Part shown: piece after piece, positions 34,321 to 43,787 of the stretch
Layout of the letters: the number at the start of each line of letters is the position of its first letter
How positions within the stretch are numbered: the stretch's first letter is position 1
Assembly: GCF_002884445.1 (NCBI RefSeq)
Contig: NZ_KZ614144.1
Coordinates: 537,272 to 601,271, forward strand
Source of the DNA: Paenibacillus castaneae
GTDB taxonomy: Bacteria; Bacillota; Bacilli; Paenibacillales; Paenibacillaceae
Direction: 5' to 3'
Length of the DNA: 64,000 nucleotides
Made by a program: the position numbers and the translations under genes
Notes under the pieces: model-generated
Seen by the model: the letters and a program-made list of their open reading frames with translations, nothing else
The model's database searches: none
Told to the model about the DNA's origin: nothing

Positions 34321-35172
34321 TTGTCAGAGGATTTATTGCTAACGTTTCGCTCGCCCCCATTACCGTTCTTTATTGAATCGAACCGATTAACCTATCACGC
34401 AGGAGAAGAGCATCCTAATCGGACGAATCTTGGCGTTTTTGATTTGTTATTCGTGAATAAGGGCTCGCTGCATGTAGCAGAAGATAACCATAGCTGGACA
34501 CTAGGACCGGGAGATGTGCTCATTCTGCGGCCGGACCGCTGGCATTACTCGACTCGTCCTTGCGATGAGGAAACGGTGTTTGATTGGATCCATTTCCAAA
34601 CGGTAGGAGCCTGGGAAGAAACGGTCGGCAACCAATGCGGATCGCTTCGCGGTGATTATTATACATATGCTATACGTCTGCCCAAAAAAATGAAATTAAC
34701 GTATCCCGATGAAGCGAAGCTTATATTCCAACAGCTGCACGAAGCAGCCAAAAGCTCATCGCACGGCGCATTCTGGGACCGTCAGCAGCGCTTTCTGCAC
34801 TTGCTGCAGATGCTTGATGAGGGCTGGCGCTCAGATGCCGCGAAGGCTGCTGTATCGGTAGCGGAGCGGGCAGCAGCTTATTTAAAGCTGAATTATCGTA
34901 CGCCTATCAGCAACACGATGCTGAGCGATGTATTGCAGCTTCATACCAATTACATAACACGCTGTATGGCTGAGGTGTTTGATTGCACGCCGCAGCAATA
35001 TTTGCTGTATTATCGATTGGATCAAGCGAAGCTGCTGCTTATTAAGACTGATTGGACCATTGCACGCGTTGCAGAGGAAACGGGCTTTCGCCAAACGCCG
35101 CATTTCTCTCGACTTTTCGCAGCGCATACGGGGATGCCGCCGCTGAAATTTCGGAAACGGTTCACCATGTAA
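34321..35172 (+). CDS. AraC-family transcriptional regulator
   Basis: A 283-residue regulator. Residues about 20-150 are a cupin-like AraC_binding sensor (FDLLFVNKGSLHVAED, LGPGDVLILRPDRWHYSTRP). Residues about 183-283 hold the two helix-turn-helix units of an HTH_18 domain: ISNTMLSDVLQLHTNYITRC and WTIARVAEETGFRQTPHFSR, ending GMPPLKFRKRF. Such proteins usually sense a sugar and control nearby transport or hydrolase genes, but none lies next to it. The start is TTG with GAGGAGA 8 bp upstream. Two 40-bp hairpin repeats are in its leader. Confidence 0.88.
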   Translation: MSEDLLLTFRSPPLPFFIESNRLTYHAGEEHPNRTNLGVFDLLFVNKGSLHVAEDNHSWTLGPGDVLILRPDRWHYSTRPCDEETVFDWIHFQTVGAWEETVGNQCGSLRGDYYTYAIRLPKKMKLTYPDEAKLIFQQLHEAAKSSSHGAFWDRQQRFLHLLQMLDEGWRSDAAKAAVSVAERAAAYLKLNYRTPISNTMLSDVLQLHTNYITRCMAEVFDCTPQQYLLYYRLDQAKLLLIKTDWTIARVAEETGFRQTPHFSRLFAAHTGMPPLKFRKRFTM

Positions 35173-35289
35173 TTGAGATAATAAAAGTCAAAAGTATTGA
35201 AATAATCGTTATAGCTTCTGTATGTTCCATGCATAATTTATTTTGTTTTAACAAAAACTGGTTCAAACAACGTGAAAAGGGTGGTCGCG

Positions 35290-35961
35290 ATGATTGAACG
35301 GTTTTCGTTAACGGCAGATATTAATGATATGGTGGATATGTTTCAAGTGAAAAAAGTTGTCCGCGGATATACCAATCGGTTCAACGTGGTTCCGACACAG
35401 AATGTGTCGATTGTTATGAATGATCGATTTGATCAGAGGACGATGCAGGAGTCAAGGTGGGGGTTGTTCCCGTTCTGGGCGAAGGATTCCGTAAATGCGG
35501 ATCATATGACCTTGATGGGGAAGCCGTTTCTCGGGAGAATGCTGCGCAGACAGCGTTGTATTCTCCCGTGCAGCGGATTCTATGGACAGAAGCAGTTCGG
35601 GAAGGAACGCGAACCGCGGGCCATGCACGTTATTATTCCAAGCCAGCAGTTATTCGGGATTGCGGGCATTTATGATTGCTGGAAAAATGTAAGCGGCAAG
35701 GAAGTGCGTGCCTTCACGATGATCACCGCCGCCGCTTCAGGTGCAATGTCAGTCTGGCAGCCTCGCGTTCCGGTTATTTTGGATGAAGAGGGCATAGAGG
35801 ATTGGCTTAATCCCTGTATAACGGAGTTCAGCAGCCTGCGCAAGCATTTGGAGGCGATGGACTCCTATCTCATGCGCGCTTATCCCGTCACAAATGCAGT
35901 TCATGATGATTTGTACGAATCCCCGGATTGCATCAGGGAGATCAGACCAGACTTTGCCTGA
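35290..35961 (+). CDS. SRAP-fold (YedK/HMCES-like) protein lacking the catalytic residues
   Basis: A 223-residue protein aligned along its length with SRAP proteins, which crosslink to abasic sites in single-stranded DNA: RFSLTAD near the N-terminus, NRFNVVPTQNVSIV (28-42), SRWGLFPFWAKD (55-66), RCILPCSGFYG (89-99), LFGIAGIYDCW and FTMITAAASGAMS. The active site is missing. Cys2 (MCGRF in relatives) is Ile2 in MIERF, the Glu of GFYEW is Gly99 in GFYGQ, and the His of the IHDRMP motif is lost in VWQPRVP; the NAR loop reads NAD (69-71). The ATG at 35290 has AAAAGGGTGG upstream and gives the family's exact N-terminal length, so mis-starting does not explain the missing Cys. It stands between an araC-type gene and gerA. 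Confidence 0.8.
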   Translation: MIERFSLTADINDMVDMFQVKKVVRGYTNRFNVVPTQNVSIVMNDRFDQRTMQESRWGLFPFWAKDSVNADHMTLMGKPFLGRMLRRQRCILPCSGFYGQKQFGKEREPRAMHVIIPSQQLFGIAGIYDCWKNVSGKEVRAFTMITAAASGAMSVWQPRVPVILDEEGIEDWLNPCITEFSSLRKHLEAMDSYLMRAYPVTNAVHDDLYESPDCIREIRPDFA

Positions 35962-35973
35962 GTTTTTAACATT

Positions 35974-36034
35974 GAGTGTTATTCGTTTGACCGCTTTCTT
36001 GATAAAGCGGTTGGACGGATGACGCTCTTTTTTT
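35974..36034 (+). terminator. Terminator after the SRAP-like gene
   Basis: A 24-bp stem rich in G-U pairs (35974-35997 with 36004-36027) and a 6-base loop, followed by a T-run. Confidence 0.75.
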
Positions 36035-36180
36035 GTCGAAAAATGGACATAATAACCATTACCAATTCAAAACCTGCAATATTTAGCTGATCGTGCGTAT
36101 CATTATTGTCCTTATGGTAGATCCTTAAATATATTCCTTTTATTTGAAATCAGTCACAGGTGGAGGTAGGATGATCCGTT

Positions 36181-37725
36181 ATGTTTGCATTATTAAAGTT
36201 TCTGCTAGGATGGGGCAGTTCAAAGTACAGTGAGCTGTCTAAATCGGATTCTTCAAGTGCTAGTTCGGTTAGCAGCGAGCTGTCCGATAACATAAAGCAT
36301 CTTCAGCAGTTTTTTGATTTGACTCCTGATTTGGTTATTCGCCGAATTCAAATGGAACAGGTTGGTACTGCAGCTTCACTTGTATATCTGGAAGGCTTGG
36401 TTAACAAGGATTTGATAAACAATAACATTCTGCATGAGTTGATCCATCGTGGAGCTATTGATAATGAAATACCAGAAGTAAGTTTAGGGAGTGTTCGTGT
36501 AGTATCGAAATGGGATGACATTGAAAATTCCATTTTACAAGGGGATAGTGTGCTCTTTATTAATGGGCAGTCGAAGGTTCGTATTTACGAGACCAAAGGG
36601 TGGCCGCAAAGAGCGGTCGAGGATTCACGGATCGAAGCGTCTCTTCGAGGGGCTCATCAGAGCTTTGTTGAAACGGGGAGTCAGAATATCGCGTTAATTC
36701 GCAGGTATATTCCCAACCAGCAGCTTAAGATAAAGGAAATAACGGTAGGAGAACGCGGAAAATCCAAATGCTCAATAATATATTTAGCTGATGTGGCTCA
36801 TCCGGATGTGCTCAAGGAACTTGAGAAAAGGATGAAACAGATTGATGTTGATGCGGTTATGAATACGGGTGAGCTGGCAGAATTTCTGGAGGATAGTCCG
36901 TTCTCCCCTTTCCCGCAGGTTATATTGACGGAGAAGCCGGATACGACAGCATCGCATATTCTCCAGGGAAGGTATGCATTGGTGGTGGATAAGTCACCCA
37001 CAGTGTTGATTACGCCTGTTAACTTTACCACATTTTTTCAAAGCATCGATGATTACAATGCCCGCTGGACGATTGCTTCGTTCACTCGGATTCTGCGGTT
37101 TTTTGCATTATTTATCGCCTTATTTTTGCCGTCTGTGTATATTGCGCTCATCTCATTTAACTATGAAGTGATACCTTTTCAGTTCATTCTATCGATAGCG
37201 GAGACGAGAGCGCGAATTCCGTTCCCTCCAATAGTAGAAGCCATAATAATGGAAATCATGCTTGAAATGTTGAGAGAGGCTGGAATTCGTTTGCCCGCTC
37301 AAATCGGACAAACGATAGGAATTGTGGGTGGTATTATAATCGGCCAAGCTGCTGTACAAGCTGGACTTGTCAGCAATATTATGGTCATCGTCGTTTCCTC
37401 CACCGCCATTGCTTCCTTCATTATTCCTATTTATGATATGGGCGCTACCATTCGGCTTCTGCGGTTTCCCATGATGATATTGGCAGCGATGTTTGGAATT
37501 ATCGGTATTGTATGCGGTGCAATTGTATTAGTTGCTCATTTCGTTTCCCTTGAGTCCATGGGAACTCCTTATGGCAGTCCGCTGGCTCCGATGAGATTCC
37601 CCGATATGAAGGATGTATTTATCCGAATCCCACTGTGGGGAATGAATAAGCGGCCAAAAAGCACAGGAGCAGTGCAAACCTTTAGACAGGGACATAATAG
37701 CGAGCGCGGCGGTGAGGATTCTTGA
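36181..37725 (+). CDS. gerAA: Spore germination receptor subunit A (GerAA family)
   Basis: A 514-residue integral inner-membrane protein of a Ger germinant receptor. The N-terminal soluble domain (about 35-290) has LQQFFDLTPDLVIRRIQ, LVYLEGLVNKDLINN, GDSVLFINGQSKVRIYETKG and VNTGELAEFLED-like features of the family; about five helices follow from residue 300 (FALFIALFLPSVYIALISF, PFPPIVEAIIMEIMLEMLRE, IGIVGGIIIGQAAVQAGLVS). With GerAB and GerAC it triggers germination in response to small nutrients. The GGAGG is 14 bp from the ATG, longer than usual. The next gene starts inside its stop (TTGA), so translation is coupled. A TGTCGAA sequence lies at 36034-36040. Confidence 0.93.
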   Translation: MFALLKFLLGWGSSKYSELSKSDSSSASSVSSELSDNIKHLQQFFDLTPDLVIRRIQMEQVGTAASLVYLEGLVNKDLINNNILHELIHRGAIDNEIPEVSLGSVRVVSKWDDIENSILQGDSVLFINGQSKVRIYETKGWPQRAVEDSRIEASLRGAHQSFVETGSQNIALIRRYIPNQQLKIKEITVGERGKSKCSIIYLADVAHPDVLKELEKRMKQIDVDAVMNTGELAEFLEDSPFSPFPQVILTEKPDTTASHILQGRYALVVDKSPTVLITPVNFTTFFQSIDDYNARWTIASFTRILRFFALFIALFLPSVYIALISFNYEVIPFQFILSIAETRARIPFPPIVEAIIMEIMLEMLREAGIRLPAQIGQTIGIVGGIIIGQAAVQAGLVSNIMVIVVSSTAIASFIIPIYDMGATIRLLRFPMMILAAMFGIIGIVCGAIVLVAHFVSLESMGTPYGSPLAPMRFPDMKDVFIRIPLWGMNKRPKSTGAVQTFRQGHNSERGGEDS

Positions 37726-38822
37726 AGAAATATGCGGCTAACCAAATCACATTTTTACAATTTGTATTCATACTTCATGGGAGTCAAGTCGGTACGGGGA
37801 TATTTGCTCTGCCTAGGATTCTCGCTGAGAAAGCAGGAACGGACGGTTGGATTTCAGTCATTCTGGCATGGTGCTGCAATTTGATTGCCAGTGTAGTAAT
37901 CATAAAGGTATTTAAGAAGTATCCGAACGATACCTTACCGGATTTATTGATCCGTCTCTTTGGTAAAATAGTAGGGAGAATTTTAATCCTCCCCATCATT
38001 GTTTATTTCGCTTTTATGGTCTGGAACATACTCATAGCCACGATGCTATATGTCAAGGGATGGTTTTTGCCGATGACTCCAGACTATGTGGTGATGATTT
38101 TGTTGATTGTGCCTGGGTATTTGGTAGCGAGCAAAGGCGCGCGTGTATTGGGCCGTTATAGCGAGCTTGTTTTTTATATGACTATTTGGTTGTTTCTTAT
38201 TTTAATTTTCGCTATAAAAGACAGTCACTGGATTCATCTGCTGCCGATTGTTAAAGAGGGCTGGCTGCCCATATTCCAAGGAGTAGCAGCTACGATTTAT
38301 CCGTTTCTCGGATTTGAGATTTTATTTGTTATATACCCCTTTCTTCAAAAAAAGCATTTGGCTGTACGGGGAGTCGTCCTAGCTAACACGATTACATTAG
38401 CCATACATCTAGGAATCACCTTGATAAGCTTTGCTTTTTTTAGTCCTGATGGCATTACAGAATATAATGAGCCTGTTTTCAATTTACTGAAAGTGATTGA
38501 ATTCCACTTCATAGAGCGTTTTGACATGGTTTTCTTGGCTCTTTATTTATTTGTGGTAACGACCTGTTGGCTTCCATATGCGTTCGGGGCAATCCTTAGC
38601 ACGGAAATATGGCTTGGCAAAAAGAATTCCCAAGCGATTGCCGCTATACTGGTAGTGTTCATTATTTTGCTCATCTTACTCACCCACCCCTCCTGGAATG
38701 AGTCAAATAAGTGGACGCAGATCATAAATCAAGCAGGGATCGGATTCGCCTATTTATTCCCGTTCTTGCTTTACATCTATGTTGGTATTTACAATCGGTT
38801 TCAACGGAGTGAATCTAAGTGA
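37722..38822 (+). CDS. gerAB: Spore germination receptor subunit B (GerAB family, APC-type)
   Basis: A 366-residue, ten-helix protein of the spore-germination branch of the amino acid permease superfamily; it contributes to germinant binding. Motifs are QITFLQFVFILHGSQVGTGI near residue 7, LPRILAEKAGTDGWISVIL, IYPFLGFEILFVIYPF and a long C-terminal helix set. The start is TTG, overlapping the gerAA stop as TTGA, with GGTGAGGA about 5 bp upstream. Its own stop overlaps the gerAC start (GTGA). The three genes thus form one tightly coupled operon. Confidence 0.93.
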   Translation: MKKYAANQITFLQFVFILHGSQVGTGIFALPRILAEKAGTDGWISVILAWCCNLIASVVIIKVFKKYPNDTLPDLLIRLFGKIVGRILILPIIVYFAFMVWNILIATMLYVKGWFLPMTPDYVVMILLIVPGYLVASKGARVLGRYSELVFYMTIWLFLILIFAIKDSHWIHLLPIVKEGWLPIFQGVAATIYPFLGFEILFVIYPFLQKKHLAVRGVVLANTITLAIHLGITLISFAFFSPDGITEYNEPVFNLLKVIEFHFIERFDMVFLALYLFVVTTCWLPYAFGAILSTEIWLGKKNSQAIAAILVVFIILLILLTHPSWNESNKWTQIINQAGIGFAYLFPFLLYIYVGIYNRFQRSESK

Positions 38823-39931
38823 AGCGAATTTATTTCGTTTGTCTACTATTGTCGCTCACCGTTCTGCCAGGCTGCGTCGATGAGGTCGATATTGAAGATA
38901 TTTCCCTTTCCTTAATGGTAGGGATTGATCTCGATGAAGATAACCGTCTAGTTATTTCGTCCTCCAGCCCGGTCTTTAATAAAGAAGCGGAGGAGAAGGA
39001 AGAGAACACGTCCGTTATCGCGATCACTCCGGAACAATCTGAAGGAGAATTCGATGCCACAATTACGGCTTTATCGAGTCGAGGCAAGGTTCAAATGCTG
39101 CTCATCGGCAAACGTGTGTTTCAACATAAAGATTGGTTCAATATTTTGGACACGATTTATCGGAACGGGCAGAACACAACATTGTCTCGGGTCGTTCTTG
39201 TAGACGGCGCGGTGGAGGAGCTCATGAAATTCAAGCCTAAAGATAAACCGCGTCTCCCAGTATACTTATTGAAGCTGATTGATACAGCTCACGAACAAAA
39301 TTTAACCGTCAAAACTTCGCTTCAAGAGCTTCATCGTCAATTTTGGGAGAAAGGAGAAAGTCCCACTGTGACGGAGCTGAAAAAAGACGGCGAAGTCACG
39401 ATAACAGGAACCTCTATATTGAATCGCGATGGTTTATACAAGCTGTCACTGGACCTGGACGAAACCAAATGGCTAAGAATTTTACAAAATGAAACGGATG
39501 GGGAATTTAGCTTCACTATCCAGCTTCCAGAGCAGCCGAGTAGCGGGTTGTTCCAAAAAAATAGAATGAGCTTTTTTCCTAATGCTACTAAAGTCAAAGT
39601 AAAGACAAGTTTTGCGGATGACAAATTTATATTCAATTATGGCATTGACATGAGAATAGTCGTGACGGAGCGTCTGTTCCGCTATGATATAATGAAAAAA
39701 GAAGCAGAACTCGAGAAGGAAATTCAAAAAGAGCTTGAAAAGAAAATAGAGCAATTGGTCAAAAAGGTTCAGCGGGCTAAGGTCGATCCATTCGGACTTG
39801 GCTTATATGCGAGAGCCTATGAATATCCCCACTGGAAACAGGTTCAGGATAACTGGGAAGATACGTTCTCCAAAGCGGAAGTTCATGCAAAAGTAAAAGT
39901 AAAAATACTATCAATGGGATCAACGAAGTGA
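38819..39931 (+). CDS. gerAC: Spore germination receptor lipoprotein subunit C (GerAC family)
   Basis: A 370-residue lipoprotein. The signal peptide ends in the lipobox LPGC at about residue 20, after a typical hydrophobic run (IYFVCLLLSLTVLPG). Family features follow: DEVDIEDISLSLMVGIDLD, SRGKVQMLLIGKRVFQH, a three-domain beta-rich body, and a C-terminal amphipathic helix with many Lys/Glu (EKEIQKELEKKIEQLVKKVQ). It should anchor on the outer face of the spore inner membrane. The GTG start overlaps the gerAB stop and has GGAG 10 bp upstream. A terminator ends the operon. Confidence 0.93.
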   Translation: MKRIYFVCLLLSLTVLPGCVDEVDIEDISLSLMVGIDLDEDNRLVISSSSPVFNKEAEEKEENTSVIAITPEQSEGEFDATITALSSRGKVQMLLIGKRVFQHKDWFNILDTIYRNGQNTTLSRVVLVDGAVEELMKFKPKDKPRLPVYLLKLIDTAHEQNLTVKTSLQELHRQFWEKGESPTVTELKKDGEVTITGTSILNRDGLYKLSLDLDETKWLRILQNETDGEFSFTIQLPEQPSSGLFQKNRMSFFPNATKVKVKTSFADDKFIFNYGIDMRIVVTERLFRYDIMKKEAELEKEIQKELEKKIEQLVKKVQRAKVDPFGLGLYARAYEYPHWKQVQDNWEDTFSKAEVHAKVKVKILSMGSTK

Positions 39932-39932
39932 T

Positions 39933-39970
39933 TAAAGGACAGGTCGAATGTAATATTCGCCTGTCTTTTT
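39933..39970 (+). terminator. Terminator of the gerA operon
   Basis: AAAGGACAGG-T-CGAAT pairs with ATTCG-CCTGTCTTT around a 5-base loop, followed by TTT. It begins just after the gerAC stop. Confidence 0.7.
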
Positions 39971-40088
39971 TGATGCAAATTAGTTCTTCGGCAGCGTAGT
40001 TAAGCTTGTTAGGGATTAGCCATGTATATCATTAATATGATATAGTTAAAGCAAAGAACCAATCATCCTATGTTTGGAGGTTTGAAAG

Positions 40089-40775
40089 ATGCTTAGTAAG
40101 ACAACTCGCCTTACTCTTGTGGATCAAGTGATCCTGCAAATAGAAGCGTTAATTGATTCCTGCGAATGGCCTGTAGGCCAAAAAATACCAGCCGAGCCAG
40201 AGCTTGTAGAAGAGCTTAACGTTAGCCGCAATACACTGCGTGAAGGCATAAAGGCACTCTGTCATACGGGTGTGTTAACAACGAGACAAGGGGACGGGAC
40301 CTATGTGACCTCCAGCAGCATGCTTGGCGCGGCTATTCAACGCCGAATTCAGAAGTCGAGCTTGCTCCATACGCTGGAAGTGAGAAATGCGCTTGAGCAG
40401 GAAGCAGCAAGGCTGTCCGCTGAAAGGCGGACGGAACAGGACTTGGAGCGGATTCGTTTTTTTCAGCAGGAATGCAGCTCGTTTACAGCCGTTCACGATA
40501 TCGAGATGTATGTGGACGCGGATATTAAATTGCATCAGGCCATCGTGGAATCAAGCGGTAACGGCATGCTCATTGATCTTTATGCGCATATTACCGAAGC
40601 GATTAAGGAATCAATTACTATCTTTTTAAGAAAAAAGGTTGCCGATGCGCTTCCTCCGAACGAACATCATCAGCTGGTAGAGGCTATTGCCGTGCAAGAT
40701 GCCGCTGCCGCTGCGGAAATTGTGCAGCAATATATTTATCAATTAAAACAAGAGGTAGAGATGGAGGAAAATTAA
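40089..40775 (+). CDS. GntR-family regulator (FadR/FCD subfamily)
   Basis: A 228-residue repressor. Residues 8-75 are the GntR winged helix (LVDQVILQIEALIDSCEWPV, EELNVSRNTLREGIKALCHT, TTRQGDGTYV) and residues about 95-215 the helical FCD ligand domain with its metal-site pattern (DADIKLHQAIVESSGN, NEHHQLVEAI). The CynX-type transporter gene begins directly at its stop codon, so it very likely controls that transporter. The AGGTTT before the ATG at 40089 is a modest site (GGAGG at 40076-40080). Confidence 0.88.
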   Translation: MLSKTTRLTLVDQVILQIEALIDSCEWPVGQKIPAEPELVEELNVSRNTLREGIKALCHTGVLTTRQGDGTYVTSSSMLGAAIQRRIQKSSLLHTLEVRNALEQEAARLSAERRTEQDLERIRFFQQECSSFTAVHDIEMYVDADIKLHQAIVESSGNGMLIDLYAHITEAIKESITIFLRKKVADALPPNEHHQLVEAIAVQDAAAAAEIVQQYIYQLKQEVEMEEN

Positions 40776-42059
40776 GTGGATGCTTCACAACATAAGTCAG
40801 GCACAAAAGAAATGGGTGCATCCAAGAAGCGGGACTCACAACATAAGTCAAGCACGCAAGAAATGCACGCATCCAAGGGATGGCTGCTTGTTTTAGGCAT
40901 TATTTTGATTGCGGCTAATATGCGTGCGCCACTCACTTCAGTAGGCCCGCTTATCGGAACGATACGGGATGACTTAGGCATATCGAATACGTTAGCTGGC
41001 ATGATTACTACGCTCCCGCTGCTGGCATTTGCCCTACTTTCGCCTATTGCGCCTAAGCTAGCCCGCCGATTCGGAACGTCAACCGTTCTATTCGGATCAT
41101 TGATTCTTCTTGTTATAGGAATGGCACTGCGCTCTTCATTAGGCATTAGTTCACTGCTGCTCGGTACAGTCATACTAGGCCTCGGAATTTCGATTTGCAA
41201 CGTACTCATGCCAAGCTTGATTAAACAAAATTACCCTTTGAGAATTGGCTTAATGATCGGCATTTACTCGGTAGCCATGAATTTAAGTGGTGCCATCGCA
41301 TCTGGAATCAGTGTTCCGCTATCGGCTGGAGCCGGGCTCGGATGGAAGGGAGCACTCGGGATATGGAGCTTGCTTGCTTTGATTGCTCTGATTGTGTGGA
41401 TTCCTCAAATAAGACGAAATCCAAGCCAAAAGGTTAAAACATCAGCATCGAGCGAAAAGCGGACCAGCTTATGGAAGTCGCCGCTCGCATGGCATGTTAC
41501 TTTATTTATGGGCTTGCAATCGATGCTTTTCTACGTCGTCGTATCATGGCTGCCAGATATTCTAGGAAATTTGGGGATGAGCTCCGACTCTGCAGGCTGG
41601 ATCCTCTCCTTGATGCAGATATGTTTGCTTCCGGTAACTTTTATCGTACCGATTATGGCTGGACGAATGCAAAACCAAGTTGCTCTAATGATGCTGACGG
41701 CAGCATTATTCTTTATTGGCATTGGAGGACTACTTTCAGGAAACCATACTGTAGTCATTATTGGAGTTTTATTGATCGGAGTTGGATCGGGCTGCGCCTT
41801 CAGCCTAGCTATGATGATGTTTGGGCTTCGTACTGCAAATGCGCATGATGCTGCTGAATTATCGGGAATGGCGCAATCAGTAGGCTATTTACTGGCAGCA
41901 TTGGGACCTACTTTATTCGGCTATTTGCATGATATTTCAAACGGCTGGACTGCGCCGCTTATTGTACTGCTCGGAATAACGGTTCTATTATTTTTCTTTG
42001 GCGTTTCTGCGGGGCGGAATAGAGTGATTGGCAGCGCGGATGCTGCTGGGAGAGTATGA
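40776..42059 (+). CDS. CynX/NimT-family MFS transporter with duplicated N-terminal extension
   Basis: A 427-residue major facilitator of the cyanate/2-nitroimidazole (CynX) group: LIAANMRAPLTSVGPLIG in the first helix is the family hallmark, followed by 12 helices. The start is GTG immediately after the regulator's stop, with GGAGG 8 bp upstream inside the regulator gene. The first 40 residues are hydrophilic and contain a near-repeat, SQHKSGTKEMGASK and SQHKSSTQEMHASK, encoded by two 42-bp copies (40785-40826 and 40836-40877). The real substrate is unknown; nitroaromatic or anion export and uptake are both known in the family. Confidence 0.85.
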   Translation: MDASQHKSGTKEMGASKKRDSQHKSSTQEMHASKGWLLVLGIILIAANMRAPLTSVGPLIGTIRDDLGISNTLAGMITTLPLLAFALLSPIAPKLARRFGTSTVLFGSLILLVIGMALRSSLGISSLLLGTVILGLGISICNVLMPSLIKQNYPLRIGLMIGIYSVAMNLSGAIASGISVPLSAGAGLGWKGALGIWSLLALIALIVWIPQIRRNPSQKVKTSASSEKRTSLWKSPLAWHVTLFMGLQSMLFYVVVSWLPDILGNLGMSSDSAGWILSLMQICLLPVTFIVPIMAGRMQNQVALMMLTAALFFIGIGGLLSGNHTVVIIGVLLIGVGSGCAFSLAMMMFGLRTANAHDAAELSGMAQSVGYLLAALGPTLFGYLHDISNGWTAPLIVLLGITVLLFFFGVSAGRNRVIGSADAAGRV

Positions 42060-42487
42060 GTTGAAATATGCAATAAACAATCGGCTTCATAACCAACTTC
42101 ACTTTCGTGCAATGGCATATTAATCGAGCTAATGGACTTAGGAGCCATTATATGCTGCTGGATGAATATGTACAAAAAAACACCTGAATCAGGTGTTTTT
42201 TTCGTGTGCGATGTGCTCAATGTGCTCAATGCCCAGCTCCACCTTCGTGGATAGGCATATGACTGGAGCTAACGGACATAGGAGCCGTTATATGCTGCAA
42301 ATGTGCCTTCAAAGGGAGGTTAGTGGACACCAGAGTCGTTATTGGGCGGAAAACAAGCAAATATGGCCCTTGGCAACGGGAATAGCGGGACTCATGTCCG
42401 TAAGCCACTCCAAATGCGAAGAAATCGTATGAATAACAGCTCTGGTGTCCGTAAGGTTATGTGGAAGAGCCAAAAGAGCAGGGTTTG
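42060..42487. repeat. Intergenic region with five copies of the hairpin repeat and a terminator
   Basis: No gene is seen in these 428 bases. Two longer related copies lie at 42099-42158 and 42235-42298, both ending in a pattern GCTAAYGGACWTAGGAGCC then RTTATATGCTGC. Shorter copies are at about 42319-42347 (same orientation), 42383-42403 and 42433-42455 (opposite orientation, CTCATGTCCGTAAG and CTGGTGTCCGTAAG). The unit matches that at 27803-27987 and 21691-21709. Confidence 0.65.
42174..42202. terminator. Terminator after the CynX-type transporter
   Basis: Seven A, then CACCTGA-A-TCAGGTG and seven T form a symmetrical hairpin usable from both sides, 115 bp after the stop codon. Confidence 0.75.
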
Positions 42488-43477
<990 letters not shown>

Positions 43478-43525
43478 ATGAAGCAGCTCCTTTCCTCTAA
43501 CCTATGGTCATCCCTCAACAAACAA

Positions 43526-43747
43526 CATCGTTCTTTCTACCCTGAGAGTTCGTGGAGGCAGCATCAATTTTCTCGTTTATTAACTAACATCCTCCCATTC
43601 TTCAATGAACGAACTGGGCCGTACCTGCAGCATCGTTCACTCTACCCTAGGGATTTCGTGCGGTCTGCCTAAATCCATCAGTGTAATGACTAACATTCTC
43701 CCGTTCTTCAACGAATGAATGCCACCCAAGGAGGTTTGCACTTGCAG
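43526..43747. repeat. Imperfect tandem duplication between etfB and etfA
   Basis: Two diverged units, 43526-43630 and 43631-43747, each begin CATCGTTC and TCTACCCT, contain GACTAACAT or AACTAACAT, then TCTCCC/CCTCCC and TTCTTCAA, and end TGCAG. This fills most of the 310-base gap between etfB and etfA. No ORF with a good ribosome-binding site is present, and its role is not known. Confidence 0.6.
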
Positions 43748-43787
43748 CATCCCGTCTTCTATATCACTGTCTTTCTCCTACCCATAG

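Noticed and set aside
36034..36040. Spo0A box as a firm regulator site of gerAA
   Set aside because: TGTCGAA lies in the T-run of the preceding terminator and is only seven bases, so a chance match is likely; it is mentioned only in support of the longer shared element.
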